A stretch of 22,876 bases of DNA, taken from positions 1 to 22,876 of the forward strand of contig JAUVEX010000003.1 of NCBI GenBank assembly GCA_030594585.1, in the 5' to 3' direction. Below the pieces are notes generated by a model, which searched no databases, was not told the origin of the DNA, and worked only from the letters and a program-made list of their open reading frames with translations. Position 1 is the stretch's first letter. Each line of letters starts with the position of its first letter. The position numbers and the translations under genes are program-made. The DNA is from an archaeon (GTDB lineage Archaea > EX4484-52 > B79-G9). Shown one piece after another: positions 8,285 to 15,305 of the stretch.

Positions 8285-9239
8285 TGTTTTCTCCTTCTGT
8301 GTTTGTATGAGGAACTAAGTTCTTGAATCCTTTAATTTTCCTGCCAGGTATTGGTTTAAACTCAGACCACCCTCGTTTTTCGGGGTATTCTTTCCAAGGA
8401 CCCTCACATATTAAATCGTATTTACAACGATTACACTGAATTCCTTTTGATTTCCCCTTTTCCCGCCGGGTCTTATCAAAATCAGAATCGCAATAATCTA
8501 ATTCTCTTACCTCTGTAGGTGGAATATACTGTTCCGAACAATAACGCTCATAACCTTGCATAAAACAATATGGATATGCTTCAACCATGGCTTTTGTGCC
8601 GCTATTCTCTGCAATATCAAGAGCTCGATGAACATATTCTTTGATCAGTGTTTTCCAAGGAACAATACTATCAAAATTCTTCAATGCGTTTCCATTTGCA
8701 TGAACAAAAGCTAATTGAAATTGATCCACACCGCAATTTATTAACAATTGTGCTATCTCGGGCAAGTATCTATAATTCGGTTTTGTAATGACCGTGTTTG
8801 TCACAACATGTTGTTCAAGTTTTTGTAAATTTTTCAACCCCTGAACAACTTGCTTAAAAGCCCCGTTGCTTTGTGTCAAGTAATCATGCAGTTCTGGTAT
8901 ATGACCATGTAATGCAGGAGAAAATTCCGTAACACCTGCGTTAATAAGCTTCTCACAAAAATCCATATATGCAAGCATACGTCCGTTTGTTTGTATCTGA
9001 ATTGTCTTGAACCCTAAATCTTTAGCATAAGAAACAAGCTCTAGAAGGTCTTTTCTGATTGTGACCTCGCCACCAGTAAATACCACACTAAGAATTCCGT
9101 TTTCAATGCTAAACATTAAATCTTTTTTGAGTTCTTCTGTTGTCTTGATACCTTTAAATCGTTTATCGCTTGCCACACAAAAAAGGCAGTTATTGTTGCA
9201 GACATATCCCGTTTTAAGATCCAATCTTTTATCCGACAT
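8277..9239 (-). CDS. Radical SAM protein, HxsC-like paralogue with GGEV motif
   Basis: 320 residues. Cluster motif CNNNCLFC (C14, C18, C21), then TGGEV where the other five paralogues have GGEP, TNGRMLAY, HGHIPELHDY, and terminal cysteines C225, C234, C250, C269, C272, C278 (CNRCKYDLIC). The tail is GWSEFKPIPG followed by about 20 extra polar residues. TNGRMLAY and the H.H.PELHD block group it with the gene at 4466-5350 rather than with the HSHKK paralogues. No ribosome binding site precedes the ATG, and a TATA-like element lies about 26 nt upstream, so this is probably the first, leaderless gene of the eight-gene operon. Confidence 0.83.
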   Translation of the reverse strand: MSDKRLDLKTGYVCNNNCLFCVASDKRFKGIKTTEELKKDLMFSIENGILSVVFTGGEVTIRKDLLELVSYAKDLGFKTIQIQTNGRMLAYMDFCEKLINAGVTEFSPALHGHIPELHDYLTQSNGAFKQVVQGLKNLQKLEQHVVTNTVITKPNYRYLPEIAQLLINCGVDQFQLAFVHANGNALKNFDSIVPWKTLIKEYVHRALDIAENSGTKAMVEAYPYCFMQGYERYCSEQYIPPTEVRELDYCDSDFDKTRREKGKSKGIQCNRCKYDLICEGPWKEYPEKRGWSEFKPIPGRKIKGFKNLVPHTNTEGENNV

Positions 9240-9258
9240 GATATGTTTTAATCACAAA

Positions 9259-9271
9259 GTATTAAAAAGTA
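9259..9271 (-). promoter_or_regulatory. Probable TATA box of the radical SAM operon
   Basis: On the minus strand this reads TACTTTTTAATAC, centred about 26 nt before the ATG at 9239, the spacing expected of an archaeal TATA box with transcription starting at the start codon. The whole 90-nt gap 9240-9329 has no other feature I can support. Confidence 0.4.
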
Positions 9272-9329
9272 TTTTCCGAGAATATCTTTTCCATAAACTA
9301 ACACAGCACAAATAAAAGAAAATCACAGA

Positions 9330-10187
9330 TCAACAAAAAGATAGCAAAAACGGTCCAGAATATTGTTCATATTCGTAGATCACTTCATCATCCTTAAAAA
9401 CACAAATCTTATTTTTACCAAGTTCTAATTTATTGCCATTCTTTATTGAATCCATAAGAAGCTTATCCATGCCTCGAAACATAACTTTTTTTGGGTTATA
9501 ATCCACGACATTTCTTTTAATATCTCCACTGTCTTTAAAAATAACCATATTTGACTCATCTAAAACCAAAAAAGTGCCTCTAAGCCCCTCATAAACCACA
9601 GTTCTTTGTTCAGCGGAAAGATTCTTGAACAATACAGTTGCATAATCCAACGCGGATTTACAATCATAGGAACAAGGGAAAAAAGAAAGCAAACTATGAA
9701 AATGAAAGTTATTCATACGAAAATCTATTTTGTATATTTTCTTTGTGTTCTTATAAGACCAATAAGCATAATTCGGTTCTGAAGAATAAATTTTTCCCTC
9801 TTTTTCTGTTAGTGTTATGCCCTGCTCAAGCCAACAGGATAAATAAAATTCCACACAACAATCAGGAAATCCCAACAAAACACCTAGCTTTCTAACATAT
9901 TTGCAAAAAACATCAAAATCGCATTGGTTATTGTAAAACATAATAATGTTTATCTCATATTGACAGGCTTTCTTGGCAAATTCTTTTGTTCGTGAAACAT
10001 AAAAGTAGTTTTTATCCGTTAATAAAACAAACTCAAACCCATTTTTCTTCAAAATATTAGAATATATAGAAATATATTCTGCGGGCACAAACTGTCTTGC
10101 AACTTTTTTTAGACCAATACCTACAGCAACAATTTCGTTTAGATAAGATTCTTTAAACCAAACAGGTAATCTTATGTCTTCAAACAT
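9330..10187 (-). CDS. DUF483-like Cys-containing protein, copy 1
   Basis: 285 residues and clearly a paralogue of the 299-residue protein at 7385-8284. It shares LGFPDCCV (C110, C111) and FFPCSYDC (C172, C176), the same order and spacing (about 60 residues between blocks), and an upstream segment in which YFYVSRTKEFAKKAC matches the sister's VYVSKSKDMAEEVC. Length and motifs recall archaeal DUF483, which I cannot assign a reaction. It is separated from the radical SAM operon by 90 nt, and a TATA-like sequence precedes its own start, so it may be transcribed separately. Possible roles are partner, carrier or substrate of the radical SAM enzymes; none is shown by sequence alone. Confidence 0.72.
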   Translation of the reverse strand: MFEDIRLPVWFKESYLNEIVAVGIGLKKVARQFVPAEYISIYSNILKKNGFEFVLLTDKNYFYVSRTKEFAKKACQYEINIIMFYNNQCDFDVFCKYVRKLGVLLGFPDCCVEFYLSCWLEQGITLTEKEGKIYSSEPNYAYWSYKNTKKIYKIDFRMNNFHFHSLLSFFPCSYDCKSALDYATVLFKNLSAEQRTVVYEGLRGTFLVLDESNMVIFKDSGDIKRNVVDYNPKKVMFRGMDKLLMDSIKNGNKLELGKNKICVFKDDEVIYEYEQYSGPFLLSFC

Positions 10188-10208
10188 CTTAATACTCTTT
10201 TAATAACA

Positions 10209-10219
10209 ATTTTATATCT
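10209..10219 (-). promoter_or_regulatory. Probable TATA box for the DUF483-like gene copy 1
   Basis: On the minus strand it reads GATATAAAATT, centred about 27 nt before the ATG at 10187, and no ribosome binding site lies between. This is the pattern of a leaderless archaeal transcript. Confidence 0.45.
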
Positions 10220-10259
10220 TTATTCACTTGTCAATATAACAAATGAAAAAATGAACAGG

Positions 10260-10847
10260 CTATTTATCAATCCAGACAACAGTCGTAACAACATCATCCA
10301 AAAAACCATCAAATTTAAACCCGAAAGATTCCAGTTTCTTAAATATATTATTATTTGATTCATAAAGGCCTAAAATCAATCTCCCGCCATCAGAAACCAA
10401 CTGCAGAAAATTCTCAATAAGTTCTCGTTCAATAACATTATCAAATTTCATACTATTACAAACCGCCCAATAAACAAAATCATACCTTTTTGGCATACCG
10501 TATTTTGACATATCTGTTAAATCATTATCCAAAAAATTCAACAATACGAAATTATCTGATTTTGATGAAAAAAGTTCTTTTGCCAGTCTTATGTAATCAA
10601 TGTTTCTATCAATCCCATAAGGTTCTAAATCGTAGTTAGACCATTCTTGAAGACATCTCAGAAGAAAGCCATTACCGCAACCCACATCCAAAATGGTTCC
10701 ATTTTTATTAATGCTTTTTGCAATAACACGACGCATGGATTTCCAATTTTCATAATTAGCGCCAAAAACAGAACACCCTTCGGCCAAAAATTTTATTTTC
10801 TTATCGTCCGTAATCCACTTTTTAAATTCTTCAGAATAATGCTCCAT
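10260..10847 (-). CDS. Class I SAM-dependent methyltransferase
   Basis: 195 residues. The SAM-binding motif I is DVGCGNG (residues 54-60), with the acidic residue of strand 2 at D80 (GIDRN) and a later DGGRLILGLYE segment typical of this fold. The substrate cannot be read from the sequence. It is the outermost gene of the minus-strand block, 72 nt upstream of the first DUF483-like gene, with a TATA-like box near 10886. It could belong functionally to the radical SAM array or be independent; the separate promoter leaves this open. Confidence 0.8.
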   Translation of the reverse strand: MEHYSEEFKKWITDDKKIKFLAEGCSVFGANYENWKSMRRVIAKSINKNGTILDVGCGNGFLLRCLQEWSNYDLEPYGIDRNIDYIRLAKELFSSKSDNFVLLNFLDNDLTDMSKYGMPKRYDFVYWAVCNSMKFDNVIERELIENFLQLVSDGGRLILGLYESNNNIFKKLESFGFKFDGFLDDVVTTVVWIDK

Positions 10848-10882
10848 AAAAACCTAAAGGTTTCCAAAGTATATATCTATTA

Positions 10883-10890
10883 CTTATAAA
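10883..10890 (-). promoter_or_regulatory. Probable TATA box of the methyltransferase gene
   Basis: Minus-strand TTTATAAG, about 39 nt before the ATG at 10847, which predicts a short leader of roughly ten nucleotides. It lies in the 185-nt divergent gap 10848-11032, where I found no equally good box for the plus-strand gene. Confidence 0.45.
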
Positions 10891-11032
10891 CTCCGTAAAA
10901 CAAACCAAAAGTAAGGGATTTAAAAAATTAAAACAAAATAAAGAAATGTTTTTAATTGATTGTATCTATTAAAAACACACAACAAAACATAAGTAACTGT
11001 TGTTGTAATGATAAAGATAATAGTCGATAAAA

Positions 11033-11632
11033 ATGATAAAAAAATCGTTTGATTTTTGTTTAAAGTATGAGGTAATCTGGGGTTTTTATAAAAAGGGAAA
11101 CGAATATCTGGTGTTCACAAAATCCAAACTTATTCCTTTTATGTTTGAACTATTTTGTGACTGCCTTAAAAAAAAGGCAAAAGTTCTGGATTTGGGATGT
11201 GGAAACGGCGTACATGTAACCGAACAGCTTGTTAAACAAGGTTTTGATGTAACGGCCATAGATATTTCAGAAAAAATGATACACTTAGCAAAAAAAAATG
11301 TGCCTGGCGCCAAATTCATCCAAATTTCAATGGAGGATATTGAGTTTAAAAATAAATTTGATGGCATTGTTTCAAGTTTTTCGATACATCTTTTAAATGA
11401 AAGAGATTTCAAGATAACCGCTGGTAAAATAGCCAATGCATTAAAGTGTGGTGGTTTTTTTCTTTTGTTTTTAGATGAAAACAATCACAAAAACATTACA
11501 TATTCTAAAACATATCTAAAAAAGATATTTGCTAATCAGGGTATGGAATTTCTTCGTATTGAAAAAGAAACATTCTCTACAAAAGAAAACCAAAAACATT
11601 CGATATTATTGTGCTTGCTGCAAAAACAATAG
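11033..11632 (+). CDS. Class I SAM-dependent methyltransferase
   Basis: 199 residues. Motif I is DLGCGNG (residues 53-59), followed by AIDISEKMI with the ribose-binding acidic residue D77, then MEDIEF near 100-105 and a FSIHLL segment. This is the standard small-molecule or protein methyltransferase fold of the Methyltransf_11/25 type. It is transcribed away from the other methyltransferase at 10260-10847. The two share the fold but differ outside motif I, so they are not recent duplicates. The substrate is unknown. I see no clear ribosome binding site ahead of the start. Confidence 0.82.
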   Translation: MIKKSFDFCLKYEVIWGFYKKGNEYLVFTKSKLIPFMFELFCDCLKKKAKVLDLGCGNGVHVTEQLVKQGFDVTAIDISEKMIHLAKKNVPGAKFIQISMEDIEFKNKFDGIVSSFSIHLLNERDFKITAGKIANALKCGGFFLLFLDENNHKNITYSKTYLKKIFANQGMEFLRIEKETFSTKENQKHSILLCLLQKQ

Positions 11633-11661
11633 GGTTGTAGTATTAAACACATCCGCACAGA

Positions 11662-11679
11662 ACACCTATTTATAGGTGT
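11662..11679 (+). promoter_or_regulatory. Palindromic site over the TATA box of the prepilin peptidase gene
   Basis: ACACCTAT-TT-ATAGGTGT: two perfect 8-nt arms around a 2-nt spacer. Its centre (CTATTTATAG) is also the TATA-like element about 26 nt before the ATG at 11698. A dimeric repressor bound here would block TBP; that is inference from position. Confidence 0.5.
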
Positions 11680-11697
11680 ACCATATATTGTTTATTT

Positions 11698-12819
11698 ATG
11701 ATTTTTATAGACCCTCGTTTATTCTCCATAGTAGTCATTATGATTCTTGGCGCAATTGTTTCTTACGAAGATATCAAAATAGGAAAAATAAGAAACAAAT
11801 ATTTGCTTTTCGGATTGCTTGGTGCGGGAATCATAAACATACCGCATATATATTTTGAAGGAGGTTTGCAGTACTTAAATGCCTTATTAATCAACGCAGC
11901 TGTGGCGTTATTTGTGGGTTTTATTTTATGGCATATTCATTTATGGACTGCGGGAGATGGTAAACTTTTTTTTATTTTCTCTCTTTTAGTGCCCCTCACA
12001 GAATACACTTACGGGCCTATTGGTTTTTTCCCGTCATATATTCTATTAGTAAACACATTTATACCTCTTTCGTTTGTGTTATTAGTGAAAATAATTAATA
12101 GAACAAACAAAACACAAAAAAGAATGGCTTTTAACTATATGATATCACCGTACAATATCGCTCAAACAAGTGTGGCTTTGTTTGGCTTTGTTTGGCTGCT
12201 TTCGATTCCGTTATCAATTCTTAAACTGCCTTCGAATTACTTCGTAAATATTGTTTTATTGTTTATCGTTCTTGATAATCTTGGAAAATTAAGCAATAGA
12301 TACCTTAACATGAGCATAGGCCGTTTATCATTGGGTTTTGTTTTTCTTCGTTTTATTTTCGAGTACAAGATTATTTCAACATTTGATTTTGCAATAAACT
12401 TTGTTTCAGTGGTTGTCACCTATCTATTTTTAAGGCATTTTGTGCTGCGTTTGGGTTATTATGGCACATCTAAAACAGTTAAAATTAATGACTTAAAAGA
12501 AGGAATGGTGCCGATGGAAAAAATAAGTTCTGAAAAAAACAGACAAAAAAATAAATATGAAAAGCAAGAAATATTTTTCGTTGATCTTATAGCTATGTTT
12601 GAAAAAAAGAAATCGTTTATTTTCGATAATGCCGCAAAAGGCCTGACAAAAGAACAAATAAAAGAAATTCAGAAATTAGATAACCAAAAAAAATTAAACT
12701 TCGACAAACTATTAATAAACCAGACATTGCCTTTTGCACCATTCATGTTTTTGGGGGTTCTTTTAACAATCTTCACTAAAGGGAGCATTCTGATTTATTT
12801 AGCAATCTTGCTTTTCTAA
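11698..12819 (+). CDS. Archaeal prepilin peptidase (A24 aspartic protease family)
   Basis: 373 residues with many hydrophobic segments. The two catalytic aspartates expected of type IV prepilin peptidases are visible: D25 in VSYEDIKIGKIRN, where the first aspartate is followed by the usual I.N, and D87 in TAGDGKLF, the GxGD-type motif. A soluble charged stretch (about residues 265-340, with GLTKEQIKEI) precedes the last membrane segment, which begins LPFAPFMFLG. This layout recalls archaeal FlaK/PibD/EppA relatives. It would cut the N-terminal signal of pilin-like proteins at the membrane; the tiny pilin-like genes near the right end of this window are possible substrates. It begins at an ATG 26 nt after a TATA box, probably leaderless. 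Confidence 0.87.
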   Translation: MIFIDPRLFSIVVIMILGAIVSYEDIKIGKIRNKYLLFGLLGAGIINIPHIYFEGGLQYLNALLINAAVALFVGFILWHIHLWTAGDGKLFFIFSLLVPLTEYTYGPIGFFPSYILLVNTFIPLSFVLLVKIINRTNKTQKRMAFNYMISPYNIAQTSVALFGFVWLLSIPLSILKLPSNYFVNIVLLFIVLDNLGKLSNRYLNMSIGRLSLGFVFLRFIFEYKIISTFDFAINFVSVVVTYLFLRHFVLRLGYYGTSKTVKINDLKEGMVPMEKISSEKNRQKNKYEKQEIFFVDLIAMFEKKKSFIFDNAAKGLTKEQIKEIQKLDNQKKLNFDKLLINQTLPFAPFMFLGVLLTIFTKGSILIYLAILLF

Positions 12820-12915
12820 TAAAAACCAACAAAAACTAAGAGTATTATTTAGAGACCAAATTAGTTGGAATTTCCTATATTTAAGGTAAGATTATAAAAT
12901 GCATGGGTAGAACGC

Positions 12916-12933
12916 CTTTCAATCAATTGAAAG
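12916..12933. repeat. Inverted repeat, 8-nt arms
   Basis: CTTTCAAT-CA-ATTGAAAG: perfect 8-nt arms with a 2-nt spacer, the same geometry as the palindrome at 11662-11679 but a different sequence. It stands alone about 97 nt after the prepilin peptidase stop and 250 nt before the next gene. It could be a protein binding site or an RNA hairpin. Confidence 0.4.
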
Positions 12934-13150
12934 CTATAAACCTCTTTAAGTTTTTTTTCAGCATTGCAAGAACAAGAATTAAATTCATCCAAGAAACTTC
13001 AACAATCTGCATTTCTTCTTTTTTGGCGCAAACTGATTCTCCAAACTTGCGCTTGATAACCGAAAAAACAGTCCTAATTACATTAGATTAAATAGATTTA
13101 TCTATCTGTGTAATAAAAACTAATAGTCAAAACAACGCAAAAAAGATTAA

Positions 13151-13160
13151 TTTTTATATA
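13151..13160 (+). promoter_or_regulatory. TATA box of the Cys-rich exported protein gene
   Basis: TTTTTATATA centred about 27 nt before the ATG at 13183, with no ribosome binding site between. This predicts a leaderless transcript. Confidence 0.5.
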
Positions 13161-13182
13161 CTGCCTTGTTTAATAAATAATC

Positions 13183-13833
13183 ATGGATAAAAAAACGAGT
13201 TTGTTGCTAATTGGATTACTTGTTGTAATTTCATTTGCGCTTTTTTTTTACCCCTCAGAAAAACTCAACGAAACGCAAATAAGCCAGCAAACCGAGAACA
13301 TAACAAAAGCTATTCCCGAAAAATATAACAATCCTTCCTATTGTGACGAAGATGTAACATGTGTTGTTGGAACAACAACAAAGGATCTGCTTATAGATAA
13401 TGTTGTGGAAACTTGTGTAAACACATACAATGCGCCAGGCAACACAAGCGATGTTGGTTGTGCTTGTGTTGAAAATACAGCAACTTGTATTGTTGAACCA
13501 ACAATCCATGTAAACATCAATAATTCTAATGATGGTAAAACATTCTTACTCAAAACTATGGTGACGACACCTAAATCAATAGAGGGCGTTGTTTCATATT
13601 ATCAATCTACGAAACAACTAAGCGTGCTCTCACTTGATAAAGATGGTTTTTGGGGTTTGGTGTTGGATGTCGAAGATAACACAACTTGTTCAAGTATGAA
13701 TGGCCCGCGGGTTGATATGTTCTTTTTAAATATTGAAAGAACAGGAAAATACAAAATAGTTATTCCCTATTTCATTGACTCTGAATGCAAAATAAAGAGG
13801 ACTGTTGAAAAAGAATTCGATATTTTTGAATGA
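13183..13833 (+). CDS. Cys-rich exported or membrane-anchored protein, unknown function
   Basis: 216 residues. After the charged start MDKK comes one hydrophobic segment (about residues 5-23), a signal anchor or signal peptide, so the rest probably lies outside the membrane. The exported part has eight cysteines (54, 60, 78, 93, 95, 102, 169, 202), six of them within 50 residues, which suggests disulfides. Residues 105-216 are rich in alternating polar and hydrophobic stretches and may form a beta-sandwich. I do not recognise the family. It has its own TATA box and precedes the transglutaminase-like gene on the same strand. Confidence 0.65.
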   Translation: MDKKTSLLLIGLLVVISFALFFYPSEKLNETQISQQTENITKAIPEKYNNPSYCDEDVTCVVGTTTKDLLIDNVVETCVNTYNAPGNTSDVGCACVENTATCIVEPTIHVNINNSNDGKTFLLKTMVTTPKSIEGVVSYYQSTKQLSVLSLDKDGFWGLVLDVEDNTTCSSMNGPRVDMFFLNIERTGKYKIVIPYFIDSECKIKRTVEKEFDIFE

Positions 13834-13872
13834 CTGGTTAGAAACAGGCTCTGCGCAGATAAAAATACTTCC

Positions 13873-13880
13873 TTTATATA
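13873..13880 (+). promoter_or_regulatory. Probable TATA box of the transglutaminase-like gene
   Basis: TTTATATA, about 75 nt before the chosen ATG, implying a leader of roughly 45 nt. This is longer than for other genes here, so it is less certain. Confidence 0.35.
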
Positions 13881-13951
13881 TTCGCCACATTCTTCAAATT
13901 ACATAACTGATAACTTTTGAAGAACAAAAAAACAAGTAAATAGTATGTTTG

Positions 13952-15235
13952 ATGAATATGCGAAATCCTTTAGGGCCAAAAAAGAAAAATCACATTTTTA
14001 TAATCACGGCAATTGTTTTAATTCTAATTATCTTAGCTCTTCTTGCTTCAAACACAATACAACAATCTACACATTTTAAAAAACAAATCACGAACTATCA
14101 AAAATTAATAGAAGAATGCCGCATCTCAAATATTCGCCCACTTCCAGATACAGATAATGATGGACTTCCGAACAAGATTGAGAAAATTTTTGGAACAAAT
14201 GAAAATATTGCAGATACCGATGGTGATTCTCTTTCCGATTATTACGAAATTAAAAAGTACAAGACAAATCCTCTTAAAAAAGACAGCGATAATGATGGTG
14301 TAGAAGATCAAGATTGGGAAGAAAGAAGAGAATACACATACACAATACAAGCTATTGTTGATTTAAGGCCCCCATTCAATATAGAACAAATGAATGATTT
14401 TTATCAGGATGCAAGGATTTTGCAGAAACAAAAAAATAACATCACACGAATAGAAGTAATCCTTTATCCCGAAGCAAAAACAATAATAACCCCCGCATAT
14501 TACAAACCCATCAAAAATGAAAACACCAAGAAAACATATACAAAGAATTATTCCGATGAGATGCAAAAAAAAGTTCAAGAAAGTGTAAAAGATTCTAAAA
14601 CAGATGTTCAGGTTGTTCTAAAAATATTAAAAGATATTGAAAATATGAGCTTTTTTGAAACATACCTTCCAGTAAGTGTATACCGAAATAATGACGGCGA
14701 AATTATAGATGTGCCTGTATTTGTTCCTGCGGAATCTAAAAAAACAAACCTAAGCATTGATGAAATAAAAGAAAGAATGTTTTTTGCGGATTCCATGTAC
14801 GAATTACGAACTCATGGAGGTTGTGGTTCTGTATCAACATTAAGAGGTGCCATGTTTAGGTCTGCAGGCCTGCCTGAAAAAATAATAAATGTGATTCCTC
14901 TGAATTTTCATTACCCTTCTGATAACACTACCACAAGACTTAAAGAAAAATACAAACCAACCATATGGACAGACAATATTACTGAAGGGTCTGCATGGTT
15001 GGTTTCACACTATTTTAACTTAGTGCTGATTGGAAACCAATGGGTGCGGGTAGATAAAAAAATAGGCCCCGGAATTAGGGTATATGATAATGGACCATAC
15101 ATAAAAATTAGAGAAATTGAAGATATCACAGATTACAATTCTGATAAATATTACACCGCTAACCCAAAAGTTTTTTTCGAATACAGACCATACAAATACC
15201 TTTCAGTAATCGAACAGGAAGCAACACATATTTAG
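13952..15235 (+). CDS. Membrane-anchored transglutaminase-like protein with calcium-binding repeats
   Basis: About 427 residues from the ATG at 13952; an in-frame TTG just ahead (13949) and an ATG at 13958 are alternatives. Positions below count from the TTG. A basic N-terminus is followed by one membrane segment (about 16-34). Residues 65-122 hold thrombospondin type 3-like calcium repeats: DTDNDGLPN, DTDGDSLSD and DSDNDGVED. Residues 285-375 look like a transglutaminase/peptidase core: C292 in GGCGSVSTLRG, H354 in HYFNLV and D369 in WVRVDK form the expected Cys-His-Asp triad. Family knowledge: such domains crosslink or cleave proteins. The position suggests work on the outer face of the membrane. 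It directly precedes the His-Xaa-Ser locus, but with a separate promoter, so a link to that peptide is only a hypothesis. Confidence 0.8.
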   Translation: MNMRNPLGPKKKNHIFIITAIVLILIILALLASNTIQQSTHFKKQITNYQKLIEECRISNIRPLPDTDNDGLPNKIEKIFGTNENIADTDGDSLSDYYEIKKYKTNPLKKDSDNDGVEDQDWEERREYTYTIQAIVDLRPPFNIEQMNDFYQDARILQKQKNNITRIEVILYPEAKTIITPAYYKPIKNENTKKTYTKNYSDEMQKKVQESVKDSKTDVQVVLKILKDIENMSFFETYLPVSVYRNNDGEIIDVPVFVPAESKKTNLSIDEIKERMFFADSMYELRTHGGCGSVSTLRGAMFRSAGLPEKIINVIPLNFHYPSDNTTTRLKEKYKPTIWTDNITEGSAWLVSHYFNLVLIGNQWVRVDKKIGPGIRVYDNGPYIKIREIEDITDYNSDKYYTANPKVFFEYRPYKYLSVIEQEATHI

Positions 15236-15276
15236 AATATTTTTTGTTCTACGAATATATCCACAAGCAACATATA

Positions 15277-15285
15277 TTTATATAA
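15277..15285 (+). promoter_or_regulatory. TATA box of the His-Xaa-Ser operon
   Basis: TTTATATAA, centred about 25 nt before the ATG at 15306, in the 70-nt gap after the transglutaminase-like gene. It probably drives the two hxsD genes and hxsB. Confidence 0.55.
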
Positions 15286-15305
15286 TTTTTAGCACAAAGA
15301 ATTTT

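Larger units (their letters stand above)
12820..13182 (+). other. 363-nt region without a supported gene
   Basis: It holds an 18-nt inverted repeat (12916-12933) and the promoter of the next gene. A 62-codon frame at 12903-13091 is open, but its product looks like random AT-rich translation, so I did not call it. I found no tRNA-like or CRISPR structure. Confidence 0.5.

Noticed and set aside
303..9239. Mobile element origin of the radical SAM array
   Set aside because: No transposase, integrase, terminal inverted repeats or target duplications are visible around the cluster.
12916..12933. CRISPR repeat
   Set aside because: Only one copy, with no spacer-repeat periodicity or cas gene in the window.
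12903..13091. 62-codon plus-strand frame in the gap before the Cys-rich protein
   Set aside because: Its composition looks like translated AT-rich DNA, it spans an inverted repeat, and it has no clear promoter or ribosome binding site.
13949..13951. TTG start for the transglutaminase-like protein
   Set aside because: An ATG follows immediately in frame, and TTG starts are less likely when ATG is adjacent.
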